Shown in pieces: positions 16,968 through 24,858 of a stretch of DNA of 64,000 nucleotides (within the stretch, counting starts at the first letter, position 1; each line of letters starts with the position of its first letter). The notes beneath the pieces were generated by a model that saw nothing but the letters and a program-made list of their open reading frames with translations, made no database searches and was not told the DNA's origin. Location of the stretch: assembly GCA_036495195.1 (NCBI GenBank), contig DASXNH010000216.1, positions 1-64,000 of the forward strand, read 5' to 3'. Both the position numbers and the translations under genes were made by a program. The DNA comes from Palsa-872 sp036495195 (lineage in GTDB: Bacteria > Chloroflexota > Dormibacteria > Dormibacterales > Dormibacteraceae).

Positions 16968-18218
16968 ATGCGCATCCTCCATGTCATGACCGCGTTTCCG
17001 CGCTCGAAGGACGACGTGATAGTGCCCTGGCTGGTGGAGCTGCTCAAGAAGCAGCAGGCGGCCGGATACGAGGTCGAGGTCTTGACCTCGGCGTACAAGG
17101 GAGGCGGAGGCGACTCGTACGAAGGCATCCCCGTGCATCGCTTCCGGTACTTCCCCGCGCGCTGGGAAGATCTCACGCACGACGAGGCGGCTTCCGACCG
17201 CATGCGGCGGTCGCTGCTTCACCGCGTGTTACCGCTGTTCTATGTCGCGGGCGGCATGTGGGCCGGCCGGCGATTGGCGCGCCGCCGCAGCTTTGACATC
17301 GTTCATGTCCATTGGCCGGTGCCCCATGCTCTTTTGGGGTGGATCGCCCGACGGGCGAGCCGAGGGCCAGCCCGCCTTGTTTCGAGCTGGTACGGCGTTG
17401 AGGTGCGTCTGGTCCAGAGCTCCTTGCCGTGGCTTCGCGGCTTTGTTCGCTGGGCACTGCGCACCTCCGATGTAGTCGTCGCGATCTCCTCGTTCACGGC
17501 GAATGAGCTCGGCCGCTTCGCCGAGGTGCCGGTTCGCGTGATTCCCTACACGATCGGCTTTCCTGAAGCCCAGGCCTCGCGCTCTTTCGGCGGGGACGGC
17601 TCATTTCGGATTCTGTTCGTGGGGCGCCTTGTCCAGCGGAAGGGCGTCACCCACCTCATCGAGGCCATACGGCGGCTGCCGACCGATCTGCATGCCCACC
17701 TGGTCGTGATCGGCGACGGTCCCGAGCGCGAAAACCTGGCAGAGCAGGTGCGCACCAATGGGCTCGAGGGCGGGGTCGACATTCGCGGCCGGGTGCCCGA
17801 GAGCGCTTTGCTGGAGGCGTATGCGGCTTCGAGCGTGTTCGTGCTCCCGGCCATCGTCGACGAGCGCGGCGAAACAGAAGGCCTGGGTGTGGTTTTGCTC
17901 GAGGCGATGAGCTATGGAATTCCGGTTGTCGGCAGCGACATCGGCGGGATAACCGACATCGTCGAAAACGAGCAAAGCGGCTTGCTGGTCGCGCCGGCAG
18001 ACGCCGAGCAGCTCGCGCGCGCCCTGGAGCGGCTGGCTCGCGATCCGGCGCTGGCCGCACGCCTCGGCGCCGCCGGGATGCGCAGGTTACAGGCCGAGTT
18101 CGGCTGGCCCGAGATCATGCGGAAATGGGCAGAGTGTTACGGTGCGGCGGCAGCGAAAACGACCAGAGCAGGCGGAGCGGTGACAGCCCCTGAGCCGCCC
18201 CAGCCGAGGAGCCGGTAA
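16968..18218 (+). CDS. Glycosyltransferase family 4 (GT-B)
   Basis: A 416-residue GT-B transferase. The N-terminus MRILHVMTAFPRSKDD is typical, the linker region has FVGRLVQRKGVTHLIEAI, and the donor site carries ERGETEGLGVVLLEAMSYGI followed by VVGSDIGGITDIVENEQSG, with the EX7E-type glutamates in place. An AAGGAG sequence about 12 nt before the ATG is a weakly spaced ribosome binding site. The last ~20 residues are Ala/Pro/Arg-rich and probably disordered. The next gene, GDP-mannose dehydratase, could supply a GDP-deoxysugar donor, but no direct link can be shown. Confidence 0.88.
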   Translation: MRILHVMTAFPRSKDDVIVPWLVELLKKQQAAGYEVEVLTSAYKGGGGDSYEGIPVHRFRYFPARWEDLTHDEAASDRMRRSLLHRVLPLFYVAGGMWAGRRLARRRSFDIVHVHWPVPHALLGWIARRASRGPARLVSSWYGVEVRLVQSSLPWLRGFVRWALRTSDVVVAISSFTANELGRFAEVPVRVIPYTIGFPEAQASRSFGGDGSFRILFVGRLVQRKGVTHLIEAIRRLPTDLHAHLVVIGDGPERENLAEQVRTNGLEGGVDIRGRVPESALLEAYAASSVFVLPAIVDERGETEGLGVVLLEAMSYGIPVVGSDIGGITDIVENEQSGLLVAPADAEQLARALERLARDPALAARLGAAGMRRLQAEFGWPEIMRKWAECYGAAAAKTTRAGGAVTAPEPPQPRSR

Positions 18219-18243
18219 CCGGCAGCCGCGACCCGCGAAACCC

Positions 18244-18249
18244 TAGACT
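18244..18249 (+). promoter_or_regulatory. -10 element of gmd (leaderless)
   Basis: TAGACT ends 6 nt before the GTG start at 18256; no Shine-Dalgarno lies in the remaining space. Confidence 0.55.
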
Positions 18250-18255
18250 CTTGCC

Positions 18256-19287
18256 GTGCCGCGAAGGGCGCTGATCACCGGAATCACAGGGCAGGACGGC
18301 TCGTATCTCGCCGAGCTCCTACTGGACAAGGGCTACGAGGTGCATGGCGTCGTGCGGAGATCTTCCACCATGAATCGCGGGCGGATCGACCATCTTCAGC
18401 ATGCAAATCCGAGCCACGCAGAAGGCTCCCGCTTCGTTCTCCATTACGGTGACATGACGGACTCGGGCGGGCTCAACCGCCTGGTCAAGACTGTTCGACC
18501 AGAGGAGATCTACAACCTCGCAGCGCAAAGCCATGTGCAGGTCTCTTTCGACCAACCCGAGTACACCGGAGACACCGACGGTGTCGGGACAACGCGTCTC
18601 CTCGAGGCGGTCAGGACTCTCGGGTTGCCCGTCCGGTTCTATCAAGCCTCGACGTCCGAGATGTTCGGACTCTCCGCCCCGCCCCAGAGCGAGACGACGC
18701 CGTTTCGGCCGCGCAGCCCGTATGCCATCGCCAAGCTCTACGCGCACTGGATGACCGTCAACTACCGCGAAGCCCATCACATCTTCGCGTGCAGCGGAAT
18801 TCTTTTCAATCACGAGTCGCCTCGGAGAGGCGAGAACTTCGTGACCCGGAAGGTTACTCGCGGCGTGGCTCAAATCCTGGCGGGAAAGCTCGAGAAGCTG
18901 AGGATGGGCAACCTGGAAGCCAAGCGCGACTGGGGCCACGCCCGCGACTATGTCCAGGCGATGTGGTTGATGCTCCAGCAGGACGAGCCAGACGACTACG
19001 TGATCGCGACCAACACCACTCGATCAGTCAGGGAGTTCGTCGAGGCGGCGTTCGGCTTCGTTGGACTGGACTGGCAGAAATACGTCCAGATCGATAACGC
19101 CTACATGCGGCCTGCCGACGTGGAGGTGTTACGCGGCGATCCGAGCAAAGCTGTCGCCAAGCTCGGCTGGGCGCCGACGATCACGTTCGACGAGCTCGTT
19201 CACGAAATGCTCGAGAACGACCTGAAGCTCGAGGGTGTCGACCCGACCAAACACCTGCGCAAGCCGCCGGCGCGAGTCGGGCCGTAA
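18256..19287 (+). CDS. gmd: GDP-mannose 4,6-dehydratase
   Basis: A 343-residue short-chain dehydrogenase/reductase that converts GDP-D-mannose to GDP-4-keto-6-deoxy-mannose. The NAD(P) motif is ALITGITGQDGSYLAELLL. The Gmd-specific RRSSTMNRGRIDHL segment, STSEMFG and the catalytic YAIAK tyrosine/lysine pair in SPYAIAKLYAHW are all present, along with NHESPRRGENFVTRK. Length is normal for the family (about 340-370). The GTG start is fixed by the -10 hexamer and by the Rossmann strand beginning within four residues. No GDP-fucose synthase, RMD reductase or perosamine synthase follows, so the final sugar made from the 4-keto intermediate is not set by this window. Confidence 0.93.
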   Translation: MPRRALITGITGQDGSYLAELLLDKGYEVHGVVRRSSTMNRGRIDHLQHANPSHAEGSRFVLHYGDMTDSGGLNRLVKTVRPEEIYNLAAQSHVQVSFDQPEYTGDTDGVGTTRLLEAVRTLGLPVRFYQASTSEMFGLSAPPQSETTPFRPRSPYAIAKLYAHWMTVNYREAHHIFACSGILFNHESPRRGENFVTRKVTRGVAQILAGKLEKLRMGNLEAKRDWGHARDYVQAMWLMLQQDEPDDYVIATNTTRSVREFVEAAFGFVGLDWQKYVQIDNAYMRPADVEVLRGDPSKAVAKLGWAPTITFDELVHEMLENDLKLEGVDPTKHLRKPPARVGP

Positions 19288-19361
19288 CTGCGTCAGGCTG
19301 CGGCGCTCAGGCCGACCGCCGCAGTGCCTTTCCGGCATCCCATGGGTCCAGGGCATCTGTC

Positions 19362-19367
19362 TAGACT
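19362..19367 (+). promoter_or_regulatory. -10 element of GT2 gene at 19377
   Basis: TAGACT ends 9 nt before the ATG, predicting an untranslated leader of zero to a few nucleotides. Confidence 0.45.
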
Positions 19368-19376
19368 GTCGGGCGA

Positions 19377-20171
19377 ATGAACGCAACTGAAGGCGTCCTC
19401 TCGGTGATGATGCCCGTCTACAACGAGGAGCGGACGCTGGAGACCATCCTCGGGCACGTCCTGGCGCGGCCAGAGGTCGGTGAGCTCATCGCTGTCGACG
19501 ATGCGTCGAGCGATGGGTCTTGGGAGATCCTGAACCAAGTCGCCGCCCGCGATCCACGGGTTCGTCCATTTCGATTGGAAGTGAATCAGGGCAAGGGAGC
19601 GGCGCTTCGGCGCGCCGTCTCCGAGCTCCGCATGCCATTTGCCCTGGTCCAGGATGCCGACCTCGAGTACGACCCCAGGGATTATCCGGTGCTGCTGGAA
19701 CCGCTCGTCGAGGAGCGCGCGGACGCCGTCTTCGGAACCCGGGGCTTCGCCGGCCAGACCGCGTTCAGCTTCTGGTTTGTGATGGGAAACAAGGGCGTGA
19801 CACTGGCGTGCAACCTGCTGTTCGACTGTTACATCTCCGACCTGGAGACGGGTTACAAGGCGCTCAGGTCAGACCTTTGGAAGCGGTTGAATCTTCGAGG
19901 CACCCGGTTCGACATCGAGCCTGATATCACCGCGCGAGTCCTCCTTCTGGGTTACCGCATACACGAAGTTCCAATCAGCTACTACGCAAGGTCCAGGGAC
20001 GAGGGTAAGAAGCTGACCTGGAAAGACGGCCTCCAGGCGTTGGGTGCGCTGTTGAGGCTCCGCGTGGCATCGCCGGCGGAGTTGTTCGGCGATGAGTGGG
20101 GCACGGAGTATCACCGCTCGCGCCAGCAGGCGCTGGCCAGCCGGCATCCTCTTCGGGACGACCGCCCGTAA
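19377..20171 (+). CDS. Glycosyltransferase family 2 (DPM-type, soluble)
   Basis: A 264-residue GT-A enzyme. It has LSVMMPVYNEERTLETIL, LIAVDDASSDGSWEIL and the donor motif ALVQDADLEYDPRDYP characteristic of the dolichol-phosphate-glucose/mannose synthase group. ETGYKALRSDLWKRLNLRG and FDIEPDITARVLLLGYRIHEVPISYYAR are strongly conserved in this group. No C-terminal transmembrane anchor is seen, unlike the enzyme at 2470. It probably loads a sugar onto polyprenyl phosphate. The gene ends 7 bp from the convergent ctaG-like gene. Confidence 0.87.
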   Translation: MNATEGVLSVMMPVYNEERTLETILGHVLARPEVGELIAVDDASSDGSWEILNQVAARDPRVRPFRLEVNQGKGAALRRAVSELRMPFALVQDADLEYDPRDYPVLLEPLVEERADAVFGTRGFAGQTAFSFWFVMGNKGVTLACNLLFDCYISDLETGYKALRSDLWKRLNLRGTRFDIEPDITARVLLLGYRIHEVPISYYARSRDEGKKLTWKDGLQALGALLRLRVASPAELFGDEWGTEYHRSRQQALASRHPLRDDRP

Positions 20172-20178
20172 GGTCACG

Positions 20179-20934
20179 TCAGCTGGCTCTGTCAGCTTCA
20201 TTCTCGCTGCCAAACCAGCGGACGAAGACGGCGACGGCGGCAATGGCGATGGTGGCCTTGCCGAAGATCATGAGGACGGCGCCGGCGACAGTCTGGTCGA
20301 CGATGGGCGTGAGCGAAGCCACCAATCGAGGCGCGTGCACGTAGTACTGATAGAAAGGGACGCGCGAAAAGATCAGCGCGAGCGCGACGCCATCCTGGGG
20401 CAGGGTGGCGACGAGCATGTACACGAGCTTCGCGGCGGGAGACAACCGCCAGCGTGCGTAGGCGGACGTGGCGTCGAGCATCGGCCAGTACAGCAGAAGT
20501 CCGGCCACCACGAACGTGATGTGCTCCGCGACGTGGAGAGACTCGGAGTAGAGCGTGGCGTCATACAGGACCGGTATGTGCCAGCCGATCATCACGATGG
20601 CGGCGATCAACTGCGCGGGTATGGGTTCGGTGACGGCCCGGACGCCGGGGACGCGCAAGACCCTGGCGATCATGCCTGGCGAGAGGCCGAGAAGCATCAC
20701 AGGCGGGGCGACGAATCCAAGCAGCACGTGCTGAAGCATGTGGACGCTGTCGAGGTAATGGTCGGCGATCGTGTCGATGGGAGATTCGAGCGCCACCCAG
20801 ATCGTGAGCAGGCCCAGCCCGAAGTACAGGGAATGCTTACGTTCGAAGTCGGGCACGTCGCGGGCCAACCACGCATGGCCCAGATAAAGAAGGACGAGGC
20901 CAAGGTAGACGGTGGGGTCAAAGGGCCAGCTCAT
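20179..20934 (-). CDS. Cytochrome c oxidase assembly factor CtaG (caa3 type)
   Basis: A 251-residue integral membrane protein with about seven hydrophobic segments. It carries landmarks of the caa3_CtaG family: FDPTVYLGLVLLYLGHAW at the start, an early HMLQHVLLGFVAPPVMLLG segment, and WHIPVLYDATL followed by HVAEHITFVVAGLLLYWP. These proteins support maturation of caa3-type cytochrome oxidases, probably through copper handling by the conserved histidines. No oxidase subunit genes lie in the window, so it is separated from its usual partners. It is divergent from the DinB gene with only 47 bp between starts. Assignment is strong; the oxidase partner is unknown. Confidence 0.88.
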   Translation of the reverse strand: MSWPFDPTVYLGLVLLYLGHAWLARDVPDFERKHSLYFGLGLLTIWVALESPIDTIADHYLDSVHMLQHVLLGFVAPPVMLLGLSPGMIARVLRVPGVRAVTEPIPAQLIAAIVMIGWHIPVLYDATLYSESLHVAEHITFVVAGLLLYWPMLDATSAYARWRLSPAAKLVYMLVATLPQDGVALALIFSRVPFYQYYVHAPRLVASLTPIVDQTVAGAVLMIFGKATIAIAAVAVFVRWFGSENEADRAS

Positions 20935-20968
20935 CGATGCACCAATATCCTCCGCCGCCGAGGTTCCC

Positions 20969-20974
20969 TACTCT
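20969..20974 (+). promoter_or_regulatory. -10 element of DinB gene (leaderless)
   Basis: TACTCT ends 7 nt before the ATG at 20982, supporting that start over the in-frame ATG at 20937, which lies upstream of the promoter. Confidence 0.55.
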
Positions 20975-20981
20975 TCTCCGT

Positions 20982-22001
20982 ATGCACCCAGTGCTTGCGC
21001 TGTTTCGCCGAAATGCCTGGGCCACCGACCGCCTGCTCGAGCTTTGTGCAGGCCGGCCCGAGACGGCTATGCCCGCAGACACCGACGTCTACGGCAGCAT
21101 CGATGCGCTGTTCAACCACGTCGTGAGCGCAGAAGCAGGTTACCTCCGCCTCGTGACTGGCAAGATTCCCAGCGACCGAGTCCTGCATAGCGAACCTCAG
21201 CCGCTGAGCGATCTTCGGACGCCTGCCGAGTCGCTATCAAAGCACTGGGCGGAGACGTTGCAAACGGACAGGGACCCGGAGGTTGTCCTTCCCTATCAGC
21301 GCGGACGCGATGTTGAGGTCATGCCGGACTGGCTTCCGCTGGTGCAGACCGTTCATCATGGCGACGACCACCGGACCCAGGTCGCGACATTGCTGAGCCG
21401 GCATGGCATCGAACCGCCCGACCTCGACGGGTGGAGCTTCGCTGCGACGGCGCCTCAAGCGGCCGAAGACCCGCCACGCGAGTGGTGGACCCCGTTGCTT
21501 CGGCGCTTTCTGGGCCACCACCTTTGGGCGACGGAGCGCCTGCTCGAGCATTGCCGCTCGCTGTCGCCTCAGCAGCTGGCGCTTACCGCGCCGGGTACCT
21601 ATGGGTCAATCGTCGACACCCTCGACCACCTGGTGTCATCCGACCGGTCATATCTGTCAGGGGTCACCGGCCGCGGCCGGACCCCGGCACTGGATGCGGG
21701 TGGCCCTGGGCCACTGCTCGAGCACGTGTCCCGACAGCGCGACGGTTGGCTAGCCTACCTGGATTCAGCACCCGACCTCGACGCGTTGGTGCAGCGCAGG
21801 AGCGGGGCGTACCCCGCATGGGTCGTCGTCCTGCAGGCGATCCACCATGGCAACGATCACCGAACCCACGTGGGCACTGTGCTGCTGAGCCACGGGCTCG
21901 AGGCGCCTGAGATCGATGTTTGGGCCTACGGCATCGCGGAGGACAAGCTGCAGTTTCCACCAGGCCCGCTGCCGCAAGCGCCCTGGGGGACCACCCCGTA
22001 A
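20982..22001 (+). CDS. Tandem DinB-like four-helix protein
   Basis: A 339-residue protein made of two homologous DinB/YfiT-type domains (about residues 1-160 and 170-325). Each begins with a similar helix (FRRNAWATDRLLE and FLGHHLWATERLLEH), has a YGSI segment followed by LFNHVV or LDHLVS, and ends with HHGDDHRTQVATLL or HHGNDHRTHVGTVLL. The three histidines per domain are the usual divalent metal ligands. DinB proteins are often thiol-dependent transferases using bacillithiol or mycothiol, or of unknown role. The fused duplication is less common than single domains. The start at 20982 places the first DinB helix at the N-terminus and matches a leaderless promoter. Substrate unknown. Confidence 0.8.
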   Translation: MHPVLALFRRNAWATDRLLELCAGRPETAMPADTDVYGSIDALFNHVVSAEAGYLRLVTGKIPSDRVLHSEPQPLSDLRTPAESLSKHWAETLQTDRDPEVVLPYQRGRDVEVMPDWLPLVQTVHHGDDHRTQVATLLSRHGIEPPDLDGWSFAATAPQAAEDPPREWWTPLLRRFLGHHLWATERLLEHCRSLSPQQLALTAPGTYGSIVDTLDHLVSSDRSYLSGVTGRGRTPALDAGGPGPLLEHVSRQRDGWLAYLDSAPDLDALVQRRSGAYPAWVVVLQAIHHGNDHRTHVGTVLLSHGLEAPEIDVWAYGIAEDKLQFPPGPLPQAPWGTTP

Positions 22002-22059
22002 CCACGCCGGTGAGGTGACTGGCCAGCGGCCAGTAATGGTGTCCACCGCGGCGGCGTGG
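22002..22059. terminator. Nested hairpin between convergent genes
   Basis: An outer 8-bp stem (CCACGCCG 22002-22009 with CGGCGTGG 22052-22059) encloses an inner 7-bp hairpin (ACTGGCC, loop AGC, GGCCAGT; 22018-22034). It occupies the gap between two convergent genes, as expected of a bidirectional terminator, though neither side has a long T tract. Confidence 0.4.
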
Positions 22060-22102
22060 CTTACAGGCACCCACATCAATGCTGACCCCACAAGGATCTA
22101 TA

Positions 22103-23122
22103 TCAGCCGCCTGCCGACCTCAACCAGTCCGAATTGAACTGCGACCCGTACGCCGCGACGGCGTGCGGGTCCTGCGTTTCTATATCGAGCTCGTGGTTCA
22201 CGCCCAGCCCGCTCAACGTCCAGTTCGCCGACCCGAGCACCAGCACCCCATCGAACAGCCCGATCTTCGCGTGCAGCAAGGCTCCTTTTGGAATCGGATA
22301 CCAACGGACCTCGACACCGCTCGCCTTCAAGACGTTGTAGCCGCGCCGGTTGTACGGCTGATTCGGGTCGAGCAGAACTCGCACGTCGACCCCACGCGCG
22401 TGCGCTGCGGCAAGCTCGGCGATGATCTCTGGATCGGTCAGCGTGAAGACCTCGGCCAGAACGTGCCGGCTGGCCGCCCTCAACGCCGATTCGAGCATGG
22501 CGCGAATCTCCTCGCCCGGCGTGGTCTGGGCCACCGCGCTCCGGGCGCGCGGCAGCGGCGCGGGTCGGCCGCCCGCCAAAGCCCAGTCTTGCTCGAAGAT
22601 GCGAACGAGCCGCTCGATCTCGTCAGGGACATGCGTCTCGAGCACGTAGTCGTGGTTGCGGTCGCTGTGGGCGCCCCAGTTCATGCCCCCGACGACCGCC
22701 GCGCCGTCGGCGATCAGGAGCTTGACGTGGTCGATCTGGTGGCGCCCATCATCGACGGGATACCGGCGCACGGCCACTCCCAGTCGGTCAAGCCACTCGG
22801 CCGCGCGCCGGCTGGCGGCAACCGTGGGGTCGGTGATGACGCGCACGTCCACGCCGGCCGTCTGGCGCGAGCCGAGTGACACGATCAACCCGGCGCGCCC
22901 CAGCTCGTAGACCTCCACCAGGATGCGGCGATGCGAGGACGCGATCAGGCTTCCGATCAAGGAGAAGATGCTGGCGTCCTGCCATAGCTGCACGGGCTCG
23001 GGGCGCCCCGAGCCCGCGGCCACCTGTGCGGCAGGTGCTGGCGTCCGGGGTAGCGGGCCCGAGCACGCCAAAAGGCACACGGCAAGCAACAGGACAACGA
23101 AACGGTGCACGACGCGGGCCAC
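22103..23122 (-). CDS. Phospholipase D-like lipoprotein with two HKD motifs
   Basis: A 339-residue exported protein. The N-terminus has a basic-hydrophobic signal ending in a lipobox LLAC with the acylated cysteine at residue 20. The mature part holds two PLD half-domains, each with an HxKxxxxD motif: DHVKLLIADGAAVVGGMNWG and HAKIGLFDGVLVLGSANWT, both followed by the family's G-x-N segment. The pair would form one active site that cleaves phosphodiesters through a phosphohistidine intermediate; cardiolipin synthases and nucleases share it. Surface location and a lipid or nucleic-acid substrate are possible. A GTG start is used and no clear ribosome binding site is visible. It is a single-gene unit, convergent with the DinB gene. 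Confidence 0.85.
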   Translation of the reverse strand: MARVVHRFVVLLLAVCLLACSGPLPRTPAPAAQVAAGSGRPEPVQLWQDASIFSLIGSLIASSHRRILVEVYELGRAGLIVSLGSRQTAGVDVRVITDPTVAASRRAAEWLDRLGVAVRRYPVDDGRHQIDHVKLLIADGAAVVGGMNWGAHSDRNHDYVLETHVPDEIERLVRIFEQDWALAGGRPAPLPRARSAVAQTTPGEEIRAMLESALRAASRHVLAEVFTLTDPEIIAELAAAHARGVDVRVLLDPNQPYNRRGYNVLKASGVEVRWYPIPKGALLHAKIGLFDGVLVLGSANWTLSGLGVNHELDIETQDPHAVAAYGSQFNSDWLRSAGG

Positions 23123-23169
23123 GGTAGGTCGAATGACGCCGAGCGCAAACCCAGCCTGTTAAGACGCGC

Positions 23170-23937
23170 CTACATCAGCTCGATCGCCATCCCGGCGCGC
23201 GCGCCGAGAAACCTGTCAGCCCTTGCCTCACGGATGCCGACCTCGAGGTAGCCCATGCTCCCGACGTACACAAACGGCTCGTTGGGCCGCGCTTCCGCAT
23301 ATGTGTTCGCCGACGCGGTGATGTCGTGGTTATGGATGCGCATCCGACGCACTGGCGCTTTCAGGTTGGTGACGAGGTTGCCGAACCCATCGATCCACAG
23401 CACGCGCGGCTTGTGGTCGAGCATCATTGGCGGATCGGTCGGATGGCCGAGAGATTCCAGCGGCACCCCGGCCGCGAGCGCCGCCGCCGCTGGAGCGAAC
23501 ACGTCGCGTCCTTCGAAAGTAGGCGCGCCACCCGACCGCGGCGCGAGCTCGACGGCTTTCTGCAGTCCGACTTCCTCGATGACGATCGAGAACAAACCGT
23601 TGTCGGGGCCGACGTAAAAGAGGCCGCCGGCCCGCAGTGCGAGCCGCCTGCGCGCGCTTCCAACCCCAGGATCAACCACCACCAGGTGAACAGACCCGGC
23701 CGTGAAATGGCGCGTTCCCGCGAACAGCATGAAGGCGCCGGCAAAGACGTCGAACCGCGGCACCTCGTGGCTGACGTCGACCAGCACCGCGTGTGGACAG
23801 CCCGCCAGGACCACTCCCTTCATCGCCGCAACGAGGGGCGAGCCCGAGCCAAAGTCGCTGGTGAAAGTAACGACGGGGGGTCCCGCTAGTGTGCCGTGAC
23901 TACCAGTACCTGGTCTCTTTGAAAGGGTCTGCCTCAT
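23170..23937 (-). CDS. SAM hydroxide adenosyltransferase (DUF62 family)
   Basis: A 255-residue protein of the family that also contains fluorinase and chlorinase. Members of the hydroxide branch split S-adenosylmethionine with water into adenosine and methionine. Family landmarks are VVTFTSDFGSGSPLVAAMKG near the start, LVDVSHEVPRFDVFAGAF, HLVVVDPGVGS, YVGPDNGLFS and the FEGRDVFAPAAAALAAG motif, followed by WIDGFGNLVTN. The long halogenase loop is not evident, which favours the hydroxide enzyme. The first 38 bp overlap the end of the sulfite-oxidase-like gene, so the two are probably co-transcribed. The first ~22 residues are not conserved, so the true start could be internal, though no good codon is seen there. 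Confidence 0.85.
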   Translation of the reverse strand: MRQTLSKRPGTGSHGTLAGPPVVTFTSDFGSGSPLVAAMKGVVLAGCPHAVLVDVSHEVPRFDVFAGAFMLFAGTRHFTAGSVHLVVVDPGVGSARRRLALRAGGLFYVGPDNGLFSIVIEEVGLQKAVELAPRSGGAPTFEGRDVFAPAAAALAAGVPLESLGHPTDPPMMLDHKPRVLWIDGFGNLVTNLKAPVRRMRIHNHDITASANTYAEARPNEPFVYVGSMGYLEVGIREARADRFLGARAGMAIELM

Positions 23938-24505
23938 CGTGATATCCGCGCTGCTCCCAGAATCCGAGCCGGTTGCGATCCATGAACTCTAGCCCGCGGA
24001 GCCATTTGGCCGACTTCCAGAAATACTTCGAGGGCACGAAGAGTCGCAGCGGCCAACCATGGTCAGGCGTCAAGTCGGCGCCATTCCACGCGTAACAGAG
24101 GAGGTTCTGCTCCTGGTCCAGCACGTCGAGCGGAACCGAGGTCGTATAGCCGTGCTCGCTGTGCGCCATCACGTACTTCGCCTCTGGTTTCGGCTTGACA
24201 CGCTCGAGGATCTCCTGGATCGGGACGCCGGTCCACCGATCCCCGAGACGGCTCCAGCCGGTGACGCAGTGGATGTCGGCGAGCACCTCTTTCGAGGGCA
24301 GCGCCCGCAGCTCGCCGTAGTCCATGGTGATCGGGTTCTCGACAGCTCCAAACACCTTGAAATCCCACTTCGCGATGTCAGTCTTGGGAACCGGGCCGAA
24401 ATGCAAGAGCGGCCACTTGTCCGGCGCCGTGAGGGTCTGGCCAGGCGGGATGCGGGCGGCGTCGACGCCCTCGGGCAGCTTCTTACCCTTGAAGAGAAAG
24501 GCCAT
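23900..24505 (-). CDS. Sulfite-oxidase-like molybdopterin oxidoreductase
   Basis: A 201-residue protein of the oxidoreductase molybdopterin-binding family, in the short YuiH-like group. The molybdenum-ligating cysteine is C80 in DIHCVTGWSRLGDRWTG, followed by GVPIQEIL, AHSEHGYTTSVPLDV, and the pterin-contact region LTPDHGWPLRLFVPSKYFWKSAKW. It lacks a signal peptide and the C-terminal dimerisation domain of sulfite oxidase, so it is a cytoplasmic single-domain enzyme. Natural substrates are unknown; relatives reduce S- or N-oxides. The ATG at 24505 is preceded by a -10 hexamer at 6 nt, and the gene overlaps the SAM hydroxide adenosyltransferase downstream. Confidence 0.85.
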   Translation of the reverse strand: MAFLFKGKKLPEGVDAARIPPGQTLTAPDKWPLLHFGPVPKTDIAKWDFKVFGAVENPITMDYGELRALPSKEVLADIHCVTGWSRLGDRWTGVPIQEILERVKPKPEAKYVMAHSEHGYTTSVPLDVLDQEQNLLCYAWNGADLTPDHGWPLRLFVPSKYFWKSAKWLRGLEFMDRNRLGFWEQRGYHDEADPFKETRYW

Positions 24506-24511
24506 GGCGCG

Positions 24512-24517
24512 AGTATA
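24512..24517 (-). promoter_or_regulatory. -10 element of sulfite-oxidase-like gene (leaderless)
   Basis: On the minus strand TATACT ends 6 nt before the ATG at 24505. This is one of the closest matches to the -10 consensus in the window. Confidence 0.6.
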
Positions 24518-24572
24518 GGAACGCGGTGCGGCGCGACCTTGTTCCCGGCCCAGACCCCGAATTGAGCGCAGC

Positions 24573-24578
24573 TATACT
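24573..24578 (+). promoter_or_regulatory. -10 element of tRNA-Ala gene
   Basis: TATACT lies 23 bp before the mature tRNA 5' end, leaving room for a short 5' leader to be removed by RNase P. It is divergent from the promoter at 24512-24517. No good -35 match is seen at 17 bp. Confidence 0.5.
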
Positions 24579-24601
24579 GGCCCTTCCGCCCAATCACGTG
24601 T

Positions 24602-24677
24602 GGGTCCGTAGCTCAGTTGGGAGAGCGCGTGAATCGCACTCACGAGGTCAGGGGTTCGAATCCCCTCGGATCCACCA
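24602..24677 (+). tRNA. tRNA-Ala (anticodon CGC)
   Basis: A full cloverleaf can be folded: acceptor GGGTCCG with CGGATCC, D stem GCTC/GAGC, anticodon stem CGTGA/TCACG with loop ATCGCAC giving anticodon CGC, variable loop AGGTC, T arm AGGGG-TTCGAAT-CCCCT, discriminator A and encoded CCA. The acceptor has the G3:U70 wobble pair, the main identity signal for alanyl-tRNA synthetase. It would read GCG codons, which are frequent in the neighbouring genes. Confidence 0.97.
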
Positions 24678-24699
24678 AATCGCCCGGCGGCGCGATTTT
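24677..24699 (+). terminator. Rho-independent-like terminator after tRNA-Ala
   Basis: AAATCGC (24677-24683) pairs with GCGATTT (24692-24698) across an 8-nt GC-rich loop and is followed by a short T run. It begins at the last base of the tRNA. Confidence 0.5.
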
Positions 24700-24790
24700 A
24701 CGTGCGGGCCTCCTGCTCGAATCGGCTGGCGTACCGTCCCAGCGGCACCCAGCCCATCGGCAGCTGCCAGATCCATGTTTAGCTCCTCGG

Positions 24791-24813
24791 CGAGCGTGGT
24801 AGGTGAACGCTCG
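24791..24813 (+). promoter_or_regulatory. Inverted repeat upstream of hsp20
   Basis: CGAGCG (24791-24796) and CGCTCG (24808-24813) flank an 11-bp spacer, in the region expected to hold the hsp20 promoter or leader. It matches neither CIRCE nor HAIR. It could be an operator half or part of a folded 5' leader; alternatively it is a chance GC-rich repeat. Confidence 0.3.
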
Positions 24814-24829
24814 AGAAGCGGTTCCTCGC

Positions 24830-24856
24830 CAAATTTCAAACAGGAGGTGAAATTTG
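24830..24856 (+). promoter_or_regulatory. Perfect 9-N9-9 inverted repeat enclosing the hsp20 Shine-Dalgarno
   Basis: CAAATTTCA (24830-24838) and TGAAATTTG (24848-24856) are exact reverse complements separated by nine bases that include AGGAGG at 24842-24847. The geometry is the same as the CIRCE operator (9-N9-9) but the sequence differs. In RNA it would form an AU-rich 9-bp hairpin with the ribosome binding site in its loop, 2 nt before the ATG. It may be a repressor operator, an RNA thermometer, or both. Confidence 0.7.
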
Positions 24857-24858
24857 AG

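Noticed and set aside
20092..21126. 344-codon plus-strand open frame
   Set aside because: Lies opposite ctaG, which has clear membrane segments and family motifs; the frame's product is charged and low-complexity.
24791..24856. CIRCE or HAIR operator upstream of hsp20
   Set aside because: Neither the TTAGCACTC nor the CTTGAGT arm is present; only the 9-N9-9 geometry matches CIRCE, so it is reported as a new element.
24526..24858. In-frame upstream extension of hsp20
   Set aside because: It would translate through tRNA-Ala and its terminator; AGGAGGTGA and the family N-terminus fix the start at 24859.
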